A stretch of 26,161 nucleotides of DNA from Ichthyophthirius multifiliis (taxonomy: Eukaryota > Ciliophora > Oligohymenophorea > Hymenostomatida): assembly GCF_000220395.1 (NCBI RefSeq), contig NW_004086608.1:1-26161 (forward strand), in the 5' to 3' direction. How positions within the stretch are numbered: the stretch's first letter is position 1; every line of letters begins with the position of its first letter. Shown piece by piece: positions 1 to 12,155 of this stretch. The notes under the pieces are model-generated. The model saw nothing but the letters and a program-made list of their open reading frames with translations. It had not been told where the DNA came from and made no database searches. Made by a program: the position numbers and the translations under genes.

Positions 1-816
1 ATATATATAAATATTATTTATATATCTATATTTTTACTTTTTTAAAGTAAAAAAAAAAATTCAATATGTAATATTTATTTTTTGTTATTGAATATTTAAA
101 TATTTTAATTTCAAAATTCTAAATATATTTATTTTAAAATAATTTTATTTTTATAATAAATAATTATATAGTAAAAATCAATTTAGATAAAATTAATAAT
201 TCTTATTTTTTTCTAAGTTTTCAATTAAAAATTTATATATTTTTTATTTTTTTGAGAATATTTAAAATTAATATTTTTTTATTTTTAAAAAATATATTAA
301 AATTTAAAATAATAATTTCATGATAGTTATAATTTTTATAAAATGAAGTTTTTTATTTTTTGAAGTTAATTTTTTATTAAAAAAATAATTAATTGAATAT
401 ATTATAGAAAATAAAAAATTTTATAAAAAAATATATTATATTCAAATGATTAATTTTTTTATTTTATAAATAAATATTTAATCTAAATTAATAAATTTTT
501 ATCAGATATATTGATTATAAAAGTAAGTAAAATTATAATAAAAATTAAGATAAATTTAAAATAAATAAATTAAAATAATTTATCATAATTATAAATAAAG
601 ATTTAAAATTTTGTTTTGATAACATATTTATGATAAAAATAATAAAAATAAATTTTGTAAATAAAATAGTTAAAAAAATATTTAAATAGTTTAAAAATAT
701 AAATTAAAAAACTTTAAATTAAAGAATAATTATATAAAAAATAATAATTATTTGAATAGATATAATATTAAGAAAAAGTATATTTATAGAAATATGTAAA
801 ATAATATAGAATAAAA

Positions 817-885
<69 letters not shown>

Positions 886-977
886 GCATATATATGTATA
901 AATAAGTTTAATTATATTTTTTTATATATATTAATTTATATATTTTTAGAAATATATAATTAAATTTATATTTTATT
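1..977. other. AT-rich non-coding flank downstream of the calcium-channel gene
   Basis: This stretch is almost pure A/T and I find no frame with credible protein composition on either strand. Its right end lies just past the TGA stop of the minus-strand channel gene, so it should contain that gene's 3' untranslated region and polyadenylation site, which I cannot pinpoint. The only distinct element is the long TA dinucleotide tract listed separately. No telomeric repeat (GGGGTT/CCCCAA type) is present at position 1, so the window does not start at a macronuclear chromosome end. Confidence 0.7.
819..882. repeat. (TA)n microsatellite, about 30 units
   Basis: An uninterrupted TA dinucleotide tract of about 60 bases lies in the intergenic flank, about 100 bases beyond the stop codon of the channel gene. 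Similar but shorter TA tracts occur inside introns of that gene. The tract is probably length-variable and prone to assembly error. No function is evident. Confidence 0.9.
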
Positions 978-2883
978 TCATTTTACATTTTTTTTATTTT
1001 AATTAATTTTATTTTATTTTATTGATTTACCTACAGGTATCCAGCTAATATCTTATACATTTATTTTTTCTTATACGTAAGTTTCAGTTCCATCATAATC
1101 TAGATTTTTTTTAAATTTAAGATGAATTATATAATATAAATAATTCCACATATTATGTTATTTCTAAATATGATTATTAAATTTAATACTTTAATTTTCA
1201 AATATATCTTTTTAAATATTGCATATAAAGCATCTATTTTTTTAATCCCAATCTATTTATTTATATTTTTTTTAATAATGATTATAATATTTAATAATAA
1301 AAAATTAAATCTTATTAAATATAAATATATAAAAACTTAAAAATAAATATCAATAATTTATTATTATTTATATAATATATAATTATATTTTATATTTAAT
1401 TTTTTTAATAATATAAAATATTAAATAAAAATTAAATATTTAATAAATAATTAAAATAAAAAATTATATAAATTTAAAAATATTATAACGAAAATTTATA
1501 AATTTACTATAAATAAAATATATAATTTAATATATATATATACATTTATATATTTATATTTCTTTTTAATTTATAATTTTTGAATTATAAATATAAAAGT
1601 AATAATATGATTTTAATTATATATTAAATTTATATTTTCTTTATATTAAGCAATAAATTATATATATATTATTTATTACCATTAAATTTCTCTTTATCTC
1701 TTAATTCCGAAAAAGAATCAATAATAATTCCAAATACAACTTTAAGTAAAACCACAATAATAATAATAAAAAATGACAAATCAAATAAAAACCTCTATAT
1801 ATATTAATTCTATCCCCTACCAGGATAAAAAAATACATCACCAATACCACCTCCATTTCTTAGCCCCAAATCAAGAAATATAAGGAAGCAATCTTTTGCA
1901 TTTTTGCATACTTAGAACTCTTCATTATCATTATATATAAGAGAATGTTATAATGGTGTAAAATAGGCTATCATAGAGTACACATAGATCACACATACAC
2001 CTAATATAGATGTCATTATTAACTATAGGGCATTTAAAGTGATAGATTTAGTCACTGTTTATAGCGTAGAAGACCTTTATATTATATCTAATAGGAGAAA
2101 ACCATAATATAAGTCGGAAAATATAATTCCAAATAGGGACAAGGTTATATAGGTGAAAAGATAGAGGAAACTTGTGGAAAGAAGTATTTTTTTTAAAAGG
2201 AAAATTTTTCGGGAAAATTTAGTGAATGCTTTTTGGAGGAATTTAATTGGAATTTTTTTTTAGCCTTTTTTATATTGGTTGCATTTTATGAGGATTTTCT
2301 TGTATTATAAAGGCATTTGGAATATAAACCACATTATAAATATGGAAATACTCAGTAGAATGTTAATTATTTGGAAAACATAGAAAATTGTTTTCTTTTT
2401 ATTGAATAATATGCATAGGTTTATAAGGAAAACTACAAAAAGATTTATATTCTTTATGTAGGCAAGGTAGTTTAGGTTAAAATATAGACCCAGACCGTTT
2501 AAACGGAGAAATTAGAGCATTTCATCAAGAAAATACTGACTTTAGTTTAAAAATTATTTCAGTTTTTCGGTTTAATTAGACCTGTTTAGATGAGTTAAAA
2601 ACTTATTCATGGAAACTTTACTTAAATAAGAGGTTAAGGGGGGCCTTCGGAAATATAGCTTCTATAAATGGTCTTAATGGTTAATTATTTCGATAGAAGA
2701 TGTGTTGTTTTTGAGATATTTTAAAGATTTTTTCATGTTTTTGATTTCATCTGGAGATTTGGAACATTAGAGTATTTATTGTAGAATTAAATTGTATTTT
2801 TTCTTAAAGTTTTTGTCGTAAAATTAAATGTTTTTAATTAATATATAAGCTTCAAATGCTAAATAAATAAGTATATATAAAAT

Positions 2884-2928
<45 letters not shown>

Positions 2929-5900
2929 CCTTGTTATATAAGCATATCAGCTTTTTAATATAATATACAATTATCTTTATCCTAATTATCGACTATAATT
3001 ATATTAGAAGATTATTTTTTTACTAAAAAAGATTCGAATTAGAAATCATATGTTTACATATTATATACATTTTGATTATTTTTTTATAAAAAATTAAGTA
3101 GTCCTTCATGCATATTTCCTATTTATTTTATATGTTTTTTATAATTAAAATAAGAATTAAAAATCAATTCTAATAAAAGCTAAATGTCTATATATAGAGA
3201 AATTTTATTTATTACTATAAGGTTATTGTTTCCGTCAAATAGATTTCTAAAAAGGGCCAGTATTTTTTAATTAAACACGGCTTTTTATTATAAATCGTAG
3301 TCTATAAATTCATATTATTATTATTATTTGTTTATTTCGTACTATATATCTTCCAGATTTTCTAGTAAATTAGTATAACATAATTCTATTTGATTGTCAA
3401 AACAAGGCCCTTAAATAAACTCGATAAATAAATCTAGTATTTTAATGCCTAAAATAAGATTATTAGGGTGTACTATTTAAATGTATTTAGTAAAAATATA
3501 AGATAGTGTTTTAAGCATATTTATTGAAGTTTTTTTTTTTTAATTATTTGAATTTATTTGTTCTCTTAGGAAATTTTACATATCCGAAAAATGGTTTTCA
3601 CAGGAAAGCCTTAATAACTCAAAAACATTTAAACAGGCATGAAATTTTAAAAGAATGACTTTTTAGTATTCTTAGTCTATATTATTATTAATATAAGTTC
3701 TTTTTTTTCGATTTAATTGAGTTTTTTAATAATCGAAAAATTAAAAAAAATTATTTTCAAGGAAATTCTTTAATTCAAGAAGAAATCGATTTTCCTTATC
3801 TAAAAGTAGTTATTAATAAAGGGATTTTTAAATGTCTTTGTTTCCTTCTTACATAAAGTCTATTAAGGACTTTATATATTCTTATTTCATTATTTAATTC
3901 TGTTCGACTATTATTATATTACAAAGGAAAGTTAGGAATCCCATACATATTAAGTCTTTTTGTATACCACTGTTTATTTCTAAGTCTTGTTAATAATTCG
4001 AGATTTTCCGGAGGATTTTTAACGAGTTTAAACGGGTTTTTATGTCTATGTTTTCAGAGGAAAGAATCGTTATTAAAGACTAGATTATGCTTCGGAATTA
4101 TTCCTAGTCTTAGAGTTTTATATTTATTAGTAATGTTATTAATTAGTCAAGCTCTTTTTCGTGTTCTTGGGATATAAAATCTTCTAGGAATATGTTTGGG
4201 TGTTATATAGGAGGATTATTAGGTTTTTATTATTTATCGTTATTATTTTTATTGGAAAGATTTTAATAGGAGAAGAGTTTGCTTTTTAAGTTTTTAGAAT
4301 TTTAGAGCTTTTATTGGGATTACATGTAAGTGATTTTCTTTTATTAACAGAACAAAACGGTATTATCAGAAGATAAAAAAGGCTGTACTGTGTTTTATTA
4401 TAATTAAAACGTATTCATTAAAAAGTTATCGTTTATATTATTTTCTTAATGACTTTTTATATTTTAAAAAATATTATTTATATTTTAACAATAGTTTATC
4501 TATTATTATTAAGAATTAACCAAAGGTAAAATTTTTTTAATAAAAATTCTTAAACTTGGTATTATATTTTCTTGTATATAATTTTCATATAGATTAAAAA
4601 AAGTTCCAAAAATTAAATGTCTTTCAGTCCCAAATAGGCTTTTTCCTTCAAAAATATTCAATATATTAGATTTTATTTTTACTTGTTCATATATATTATT
4701 GTCTGTTTTTTAGCGCATTTTTTCATAAAAAAATAAGTCTTTTTGATATAATATTTTAATGAAGATTTTCATTAAAATTTCCATTTCAATTTGTTCGAAA
4801 TTTTTGCATTTTAAATAGATTTCGCATAAAAAATTCAGTAATTCAGCTCTTAACGGAATGGCCCATTCCATTTATTTTAACAGATTATAAATATCTTAAA
4901 GGGAAAATAAACATCGTATTTATCCATTTATATAAGAGTGGGTATTTTTAGCCAATTGAGTAAAAAAATTCAAATAAACATGCAATAAAATAGTCTCTTA
5001 AGGGTAATTTATAATCGTTTCTTTAGCCAAATCTTGTATTTAATATAAGTTAGAGTACTATATGAGATTTAAGACAATTAAAGTGTTAATTTACAATGAG
5101 AAGGTGTCAAAAAAGTTATCTTTTTGCAGAATTTTATAGATAAAAATTTAATTTTGGTTGATTTAATTTTGGTTAATGACAAAGAGATTTTTAAAAAATT
5201 TCAAGAAATAAATTGAGAATTAAATATTATTTTTTTTTTTGAAAAAAATCTAAAATAATTAATTTAAGAATTTTTTTTCTGAAATAGTCAAAGAAAGCAA
5301 TATTTCATAGTTATTTTTATATAATTATTCAAGAAAAATAAAAACGAAATTTTAATTTGAAAAAAAAATGGTTTCCTCGAGAAGTTTTTAGACTAAAATA
5401 GCAAAAAAAGACGTTTTTAAGACTTTATCTTTGTTTTTCTAATTAAATAGTATATAATAAATCAATAATAATAAACAATTTTTAATAATATCATCAAAAA
5501 TTAGACTATTTTCTGTAAAAATCTAGTTATTATTTACAAAAATATATAAAAGTTCCAATATTAATTCATCAAAATGCATATTTTATAGTATTTTTTAATT
5601 CTAAAGGAGTATTTGGGTGTCTATGAAATATTAATCGAGTATATTATATGTATTGGAGTGTTTTTATTCGACTTTTTAGATATTTTTTTTCTTAAAAGAA
5701 GTAGAATTTGTAGTCGATTTTTTTAAAAGAATATCTAAATTGTCAAAAATACGTATATCTTAATTTTATTTTTCTACGAATTATAATTAGGAGTAAAAAA
5801 CTTAATTATTATCATTATTAATATTCGGCTTTTTTGAAAAAAATATTTTAGTTCTGATTTTATTATTATCTTAATATTATTCTTCGTTATTCTCGTCAGA

Positions 5901-6724
5901 ATTCAACTCCACGAGATCATCAGGGGGATATTCAGTCATTAAAAAGTCTATAAGTTCATTTAAACAATTAAAAATTATTTCTAGGGTTTAATTATTGTAT
6001 TTTATGCCGATTTATTATTATATATCGATTAATCCAAATTATATTGAACATTGGATTAAAAATAATTTCTGGAAAGTAAGGTAATTGAAATCGTCTATTA
6101 TTGTAAGGTTATTTATAGTGTTAAAGAAAGAATGGGAGGTAGAGAATTATTTATATAAAAGATTAAATAAAGAGGCTTTTATCTATATGTTTTCACATAT
6201 TAACATTTGGATGAGAATATATATCTGTTTTATGTCTTTTTTTTATATTGTTATATATAGTATTCGAATATGTTTTCTTGTTTTCTTTTTACGGAATTTA
6301 ATGTTTTCCGAAATATTTATTGTATTTTACTTTTTGGAATAAAGTCTGGAGTTAATCTTCAAGCTTTAAGTCTTCGAAAAAATCTAGGCTATTTATTATT
6401 ATTAGAATCCAGTTTTCAACTTAATGGGGTATTTTAAGGCCATTTATATGTAATTAAAGGTTCTATTATGAATCCAATAATAAATAATTTTATAAATTTT
6501 AAGTATTAAAGTAAGAAAATATAATTTTGAAAATATTAAAAAAGTTCTTTTATAAGAAAAAGATCTCGTCGTTGTAATATAATTAGTGTTTTAATAAATA
6601 ATTACACATAAAAAATATAGAGGTAGAAAATTCATTATATAGTAAAAAAAAATCATAGGCCTAAAGTGGTTTGTTAAAGAATATAATATATATATAGATA
6701 TATAAATAAAGTAATTTATAAATT

Positions 6725-6785
<61 letters not shown>

Positions 6786-9700
6786 TTTATATATATATAT
6801 GTAATTTACTTTATTATTATTAGAACATTCTCTTTCTTATATGTTTATTTATTCAAAGAAATTTTCTATTATTTTTTTTAGATTAATTTATTATTAATTT
6901 TAATATGGAAAATTAGAATTTTTTTTATCTGATTATTCTTAATGTCTTTTATATATTTTGGTTAGTGTATTTTTACTCTAAGAGTTATATAATGACATTT
7001 TTTATTCGTTTCTAAATATATTTTATTAATATGATTATATTTATTATTATTATTAATTTTATTAATCATTATTTATTTGGATAGATGTCTGAAAATATTT
7101 TCGTTTATTTAGATTAAATTTAGTCTAGAACATATTGTAAAATTCATTATCTTAAAAATAGTCAGTGTTTTTAAATTATATTTAAGATGGAATCTATTTA
7201 CGGATACAATATTTAAAGTCGTTTATTAAATAGGCGTCTTTAAATAAATTAATAAATATCCCTTTAAATTAAAACGACAATTTTTAATTATTTATGGCAT
7301 TCATGCATAATTTAAAGTCGTAAATTTCCTTTATTTATTCAATAATTTATGGGTTCGCATATTTACATAGTTCTGCGGCTAAATTAATTGTTTATTGTAT
7401 ATAAAAGTACAATTATTAATTATTCTATTAGAAAAAATTATCTATAATATGATAATTAAAAAATATCTATTTTTATTTTTATCAATATATATAAATATAA
7501 TATTAAAATAATTAACGTTTTAATTATCAAATTTTAATGGAAAGAAAACTTTTTATTTATTTTCTTTAAGTAAAACATCTATTATATAATTTTCCTAATT
7601 CTTAGTCCTTTTAGGATTAAATAAGCAATGTACATATAGTAAATTTAAGGCATTTACATTTAAATCGTCTAAATTTATATAAGAAACTATATCAGATATA
7701 TCATCTATTTCATATAATATATGTAAATCAGTTATTTTAAATAAATAAGAAATTAAATCTGTAAATTGAAAATCTTGAAAAACATTTAAATCTAAAATTA
7801 TTTTTTTAAACATTTAGTACCAAGAAATAACGTAAATAGAATTTATGTAATTATTAAGTATACATTTTTATAAAAAGCAAATTATAATATCAATTAGATA
7901 TTTAATTTCATTCTTTATAATATATAAATTAATATATGTATATATATATAAAAATAATATATATTTATAATATATATATATATATATATTATCAATTATT
8001 ACATTTATATTTGATTCATAAATATATTACTAATAATACATTTATTATAAAATTTCTATCATATAATCTAATACAGAACATTCTCTTATAATATGTTATT
8101 TTTCTTTATTTGGTATACAATCGTTTTATATAATTTCCTGTTATTAAATATTTTCTTAATAGCTATTACACATCCATAGACCTAATATATTAATGGATCT
8201 ACTTGCTTTTTAGATAATTTTACTGAAATTCTTTTATTTATATTTGAAATATTTAAGTAATTCTAAAATCGCTTTTACTAATGAGTTTATTGTATTAAAT
8301 TCCTAAATTATCTATATATTAACAATTTCAAATGAAAAATAATCACCTTCATCATTATTTTGTGGAAAAACCTAATATAGATTTCTTTATAAAGGTTTAA
8401 TTATTTAAAAATAGTCATAAAAAAGTTCTTTATTTATATCTGTGTTTTTATTTTTGGTTTAGAAATAATTTTCTGAGTTTAATTTTATAAAATTTTGAGT
8501 CTATATATCTTTAAGTGTAAAAAAAGTGTTTTTTTTTAATTGTAAATTTTACTTTTCTCCTAAAATTGCCAATAATTAAAATTAATTAAATTCTGGACTT
8601 TTTTCTAAAAAATTAGATTGCGGTGTATATTCTTATTTAATAGATTATGAAAGTATATTAATTCTATTATAATTTATTTTATTTTAAGAAGAATAGATAA
8701 CATTATTAATTTTTGAGGGAGAATTCATAATAGAAACCTCACTTTTTTTTCTATCTTAACAAAAATCTATTTTTTCTTTTGTTAAATTTTCTTATTATTA
8801 ATATAATTTATTTTCCTCATTTTCCAGTTAAATAGATGACAAAAGTTATTTTACATTATTATTGTTTACATTTTATATACTAGTTATATTTTATTTAGTA
8901 TTATTTACGATTTAAAATGAGTCTTTTTCGGCTAAATAGGCTCCATTTTAATTAAAAAATAGATATTTTCCACTTAATAAATGTCTTAATATGAAAAAAA
9001 GTTGTGAATTTTAACTAAAAAGACAGTTTTTTCCAAATTGATTATTTTTAATAGGTAAAATTTAGAAAACATCTAAAAGACTTTATTAATTTGAAATTTT
9101 GGAAGAAATATTTATAAAAACGTCTTAAAAGTCTTTTTCGGAGAAGAAATTTCCTACAAAAGACTGTTTTTTAACTAAAAATTAATTTTTAGTCTTATAA
9201 AATCACCAAAATGTATATTTGGAGTGTTTTCTTATTAATTCTATTTAAAAAAAATGCCTTAAAATGATAAAAAAGGAGGACTTTTTGATTAATGTCCAAG
9301 TTTTTCAAAGGAAAATTTTTAAACTGTATTTTTCTAAATGGGAAAAGGTTAAAAAAAAGAATGGAATTTTACATTTTCGAAATAAAAAAAATCATCTTCA
9401 TAAGCTATTTTTTCACCGTCTTTTTTATAATTCTATAAAGGATTTATTTTTATCAAAAAATGAGTTGAAGTAGATGGATTACTGGTCAATTTGGTATAAA
9501 AAATGCTTGAAGAGCTATTATTATGGCTGTTTTCTTTAGAAGCCTTTAAAAATGAGTTACTATAGGTATGATAAAGCATTATTTCGGAACCTATGGTAAT
9601 GTATTTGCCAAAATATTCCATTTTTCGGTTAAAATTTATGTATTTTTCAGTCTCTTGACGTTTTTTTAAGGCTTCTAATTTCAAAAGGAGGTCTTTATGA

Positions 9701-9963
9701 GGAAGATTTTATGGATTTCATAGAAGTTTTTGGTATTTTTTTAAGCTTCGAAATAAAAATTAGGGTATGTTTGAAAAACACATTTACTTATTTAAGAATA
9801 ATCAATAATTTCAGCCTAAGGTTAAATAATATAAGTATGTTCTTCACATATACTGCGGGCATTTAAGTATTTAAAAGGCTATGTATAAGTTCTTATTAAT
9901 ATGCAATCTCCATAACATACATAATGAGGTTTTTTGATTTTAAAGAGAGTTTTTTTAAATCAT
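978..9963 (-). CDS. ITPR: Inositol 1,4,5-trisphosphate receptor-like intracellular calcium-release channel
   Basis: Membrane channel that releases stored Ca2+, in known members after IP3 binding. With TAA/TAG as Gln the exons read 9963-8003, 7912-7517, 7466-6810, 6660-2930, 2858-1680 and 1252-978, about 2,734 residues, close to the roughly 2,700 of animal receptors. In order: an N-terminal beta-trefoil/MIR region (GKYITIGSEIMLYH near 9.6 kb, LRHLLSGKYL near 9.0 kb); a first RIH segment (IIRECSVLDYMIEIL near 8.05 kb); an RIH-associated segment (LSCENHFSDMQNFLREQ and QGPCFDNQ, 3.6-3.4 kb); about six hydrophobic helices between 2.47 and 1.69 kb; the selectivity filter GGGIGD at 1854-1837; the post-pore helix FGIIIDSFSELRDKEK; and CFIC followed by HIQKQHNMW. 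Ends TGA at 980-978. Introns are 90, 50, 149, 71 and 427 nt. Single-base deletions in A-runs are needed near 9.70, 9.17, 6.24 and 3.53 kb, and two bases at the start; with them all exon phases agree. The start at 9963 is tentative. Confidence 0.93.
1140..1252 (-). other. C-terminal CC..HH zinc-binding motif of the channel
   Basis: The last exon starts at 1252 and reads DWDQKNRCFICN, then an Asn/Gln-rich stretch and HIQKQHNMW. The spacing CxxC ... HxxxxH matches the C-terminal zinc finger of IP3 and ryanodine receptors, including the conserved HNMW. The exon continues with GTETYVQEKI and SWIPVGKS, matching the receptor segment after the finger. An intron of 427 nt (1679-1253), the longest in the gene, splits this exon from the pore helix; both sides are phase 1 and join to give KFN-DWD. 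Confidence 0.9.
1837..1854 (-). other. Pore selectivity filter of the channel (GGGIGD)
   Basis: On the minus strand these 18 bases encode Gly-Gly-Gly-Ile-Gly-Asp, preceded by LRN and followed by VF. This is the Ca2+-release channel filter known from IP3 receptors (GGGVGD or GGGIGD) and ryanodine receptors (GGGIGD). It sits between the fifth hydrophobic helix (ILGVCVIYVYSMIAYF) and the last helix (FLFDLSFFIIIIVVLLK), exactly where the pore loop belongs. It is the single strongest diagnostic motif in the window. Confidence 0.95.
2859..2929 (-). other. Channel intron with TA repeat
   Basis: A 71-nt intron with GT at 2929-2928 and AG at 2860-2859 consists largely of a TA dinucleotide run. Exon phase is 1 on both sides (CAA G / CA TTT), joining ADMLIQQ to AFEAYILIKN. 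The neighbouring exons need no correction across this junction. Confidence 0.85.
6661..6809 (-). other. Channel intron with long TA repeat
   Basis: A 149-nt phase-0 intron begins with GTAAATTAC at 6809 and ends CCACTTTAG at 6661. Its centre is about 28 TA dinucleotides (roughly 6727-6782). It separates ECSNNNK from AYDFFLLYNE in the linker between the first RIH segment and the large central helical region. Confidence 0.85.
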
Positions 9964-10122
9964 ATTATAGATTTATATATAAAATAATAATATATATATA
10001 TATATATGAATATATAAAATATAATTTTATTTAAATATTATTACATATAATAATTAAATACACATATAAAAATAAAATAACAAATATTCCTTCTTCTTCT
10101 TCTTTCTTTTATTTTTTTTTAT
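9964..10122. other. Spacer between channel gene and RPS14
   Basis: About 160 bases separate the presumed channel start from the stop codon of the upstream ribosomal protein gene on the same strand. The spacer is A/T-only in its first half with a short TA run near 9990-10006, and includes a TTC-rich patch (10088-10110) that is GAA-rich on the minus strand. It must hold the RPS14 3' end and the channel promoter and leader. No TATA box or other specific element can be singled out against this base composition. Confidence 0.5.
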
Positions 10123-10466
10123 TCATAATCTTCTACCTCTTTTACCACCTTCTCTTCTTGTAGAATCTGTAGGTATAGGTGTTACGTCTTCTATTCTTCC
10201 GATTCTCATACCAAAACGAGCTAATGCTCTTAAGGCTGACTAAGCTCCAGGTCCTGGTTGTTTAGTATCTACTCCACCTCTGGCTCTTAATTTAATATGA
10301 AGAGCGTTTATTTTTAATTCTTTGCATCTATTTACTACATCTAAAGCAGCTTACATAGCTATTTTTTTTAGTATTTTTTGTTATATATATAATTGTTTTA
10401 TTTATTGTTTTTTTATATATATATTTTATTATTATTATTATTATTATAAAAAAGTAAAGTAATTCA

Positions 10467-10499
<33 letters not shown>

Positions 10500-10819
10500 T
10501 TTAAAATAATTAAAAAAAAAAAAAAAAAAAATTTAAATTAATAATATATATACCGGCATATGGAGATGATTCTTCCCTATCAGCTTTTACTTTCATACCA
10601 CCAGTTACACGGACTAAAGTCTCTCTTCCAGAAAGATCGGTTACGTGAATAAATGTATCATTCCATGTTGCTAATATATGACATACTCCGAATACTAATT
10701 CGTTTTCGGATATGTTTGGGGGACCATATGAAATTACTTCTTTTGGGGCTGCTTCTTTTTTGGCTTTGGGAGGCTTTTTTTATTTTATGTTTAAAGTCTT
10801 GTTTTTAGTTTTTTACCAT
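10123..10819 (-). CDS. RPS14: 40S ribosomal protein S14 (uS11)
   Basis: Small-subunit ribosomal protein of the platform, contacting 18S rRNA and needed for 40S maturation. Three exons: 10819-10817 (the ATG alone), 10773-10554 and 10358-10123, giving 152 residues against about 151 in animals. Recognised by near-continuous similarity: [81 protein letters not shown]-type segment (here [18 protein letters not shown]) and the basic end RRGRRL before TGA. In-frame TAG and TAA occur at family Gln positions (GAQSAL is written with TAG), which fixes the genetic code. Intron 1 (43 nt, 10816-10774) follows the start codon directly; intron 2 (195 nt, 10553-10359) splits an Ala codon. No frame correction is needed. 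Confidence 0.98.
10359..10553 (-). other. RPS14 intron 2 with poly(T)/poly(A) block
   Basis: This 195-nt intron joins GCC G with CT ATG, restoring the conserved SSPYAAM-type segment. Inside it, about 10467-10499 on the plus strand is a T-run immediately followed by a longer A-run, with a second A-run after it. The run pair is self-complementary and could fold into a hairpin; it is also a place where the assembly length is unreliable. Confidence 0.85.
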
Positions 10820-12155
10820 TTTTATTTGACTTTCTTTTCTTCTTTTTTTGATTTTTTTTTTTGTAAAGAAATTAATTTTATATCTTAATTTTTTTTATAT
10901 TTTTTAAAAAAATAATTTAGTTTTTTTTTTTTTTTAGTTTTTTGTTATTTTAAAAAGTTCATTAATTATTTATTTATTATAAGAATTTTCTTAAGTAATT
11001 TATTAATAAAAGTATATTATTTTCATTTTAAATATAATTAATTTAATTATGGAATTCTATATAATGTTGTTCTTTTAGCTATATGATTATGTTTAAAGAA
11101 ATTTATATATATATAATTTTCACTTATATAGCTATATAAATGAATTATTTAAGAATCTAATATAATTATATTGTGATTTATTTATTTTATTTTTTTAAAG
11201 CAATTAAGAAAAAAATTTAAATCAATTTTATATTATATATTAAATTTAATAAAAAATATTATAGCTTATTCTTAATTTATTAAAAAATATTTATTATATT
11301 TATTACAAAAATTTATAATCTATTTATTGTATTTCTATAATAAAAAAAATGAAATATATAAAATTATATTTAAGAATATTATATAAATTTAATTAAAAAT
11401 ATATATAAATATTGAAATAATATATAAAAATAAATATAAAAATTATTAAATTTTTGTTTTATTTAATATTTTTTGTATTAGCATTATTATATTAAAAAGA
11501 TAAGTTTTTAATAATTATTTGTTTTAAAATTATATAAGGTTAATAATATATATATATATATAATATATATATTATATATATATATATTTATATATATTTA
11601 AATTTAATTTTTAATTTTATATTTTATATTTTTTTTAATTATATAAATGTTTTTTTTTATATTTTAAATATTGAAAATATATATTTTACTTTAAATATCA
11701 TTAATAATATAAATAATTTCAATATATATTTAAATATAAAAATTATTTTATAAAAATATATGATTAATTATAAAATAATGTATATTTTAATTTATTTTTA
11801 TATATATATTATTTATTTTTATATATCTAATTTATTATTAATACAAAATCATTTTTTTTTAATTTATTAATATTTTAATTTTTTTATTTATTCTATTTTG
11901 AATACAATTTTAAAATATATTATTTAAAGTAATTTTTTCAATTAAATAATTGAATATTAAAATAAAATAATAAATTTCATATAATCTATTATTATATATT
12001 AAATAAATACATATATATTTAAAAAAAAATATATATATATCTTATAAAATATAAATATATATATATATTTTTACATATGTATATATATACATATAAATAT
12101 ATATACTTATATAATTAAATTTTTGTTTAATGTAAATATTTATATATTAATATTT
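10820..12155. other. 1.3-kb AT-rich spacer between RPS14 and DRC9
   Basis: Both neighbours are on the minus strand, so this region holds the promoter and leader of RPS14 (right next to 10820) and the 3' end of DRC9. The first part on the minus strand is strongly A-rich (AAG/GAA-rich just upstream of the ATG). The rest is A/T simple sequence with TA-rich patches near 11550-11590 and 12030-12110. I see no coding frame, no RNA gene and no element that stands out. Confidence 0.6.

Noticed and set aside
1155-1340. Plus-strand ORF of 61 codons, Ile/Phe/Leu-rich
   Set aside because: It overlaps the last channel exon and intron on the other strand; composition is that of translated A/T simple sequence.
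6085-6342. Plus-strand standard-code ORF of 85 codons
   Set aside because: It lies opposite the channel exon 6660-2930, where the minus strand gives continuous receptor-like protein. It is a shadow.
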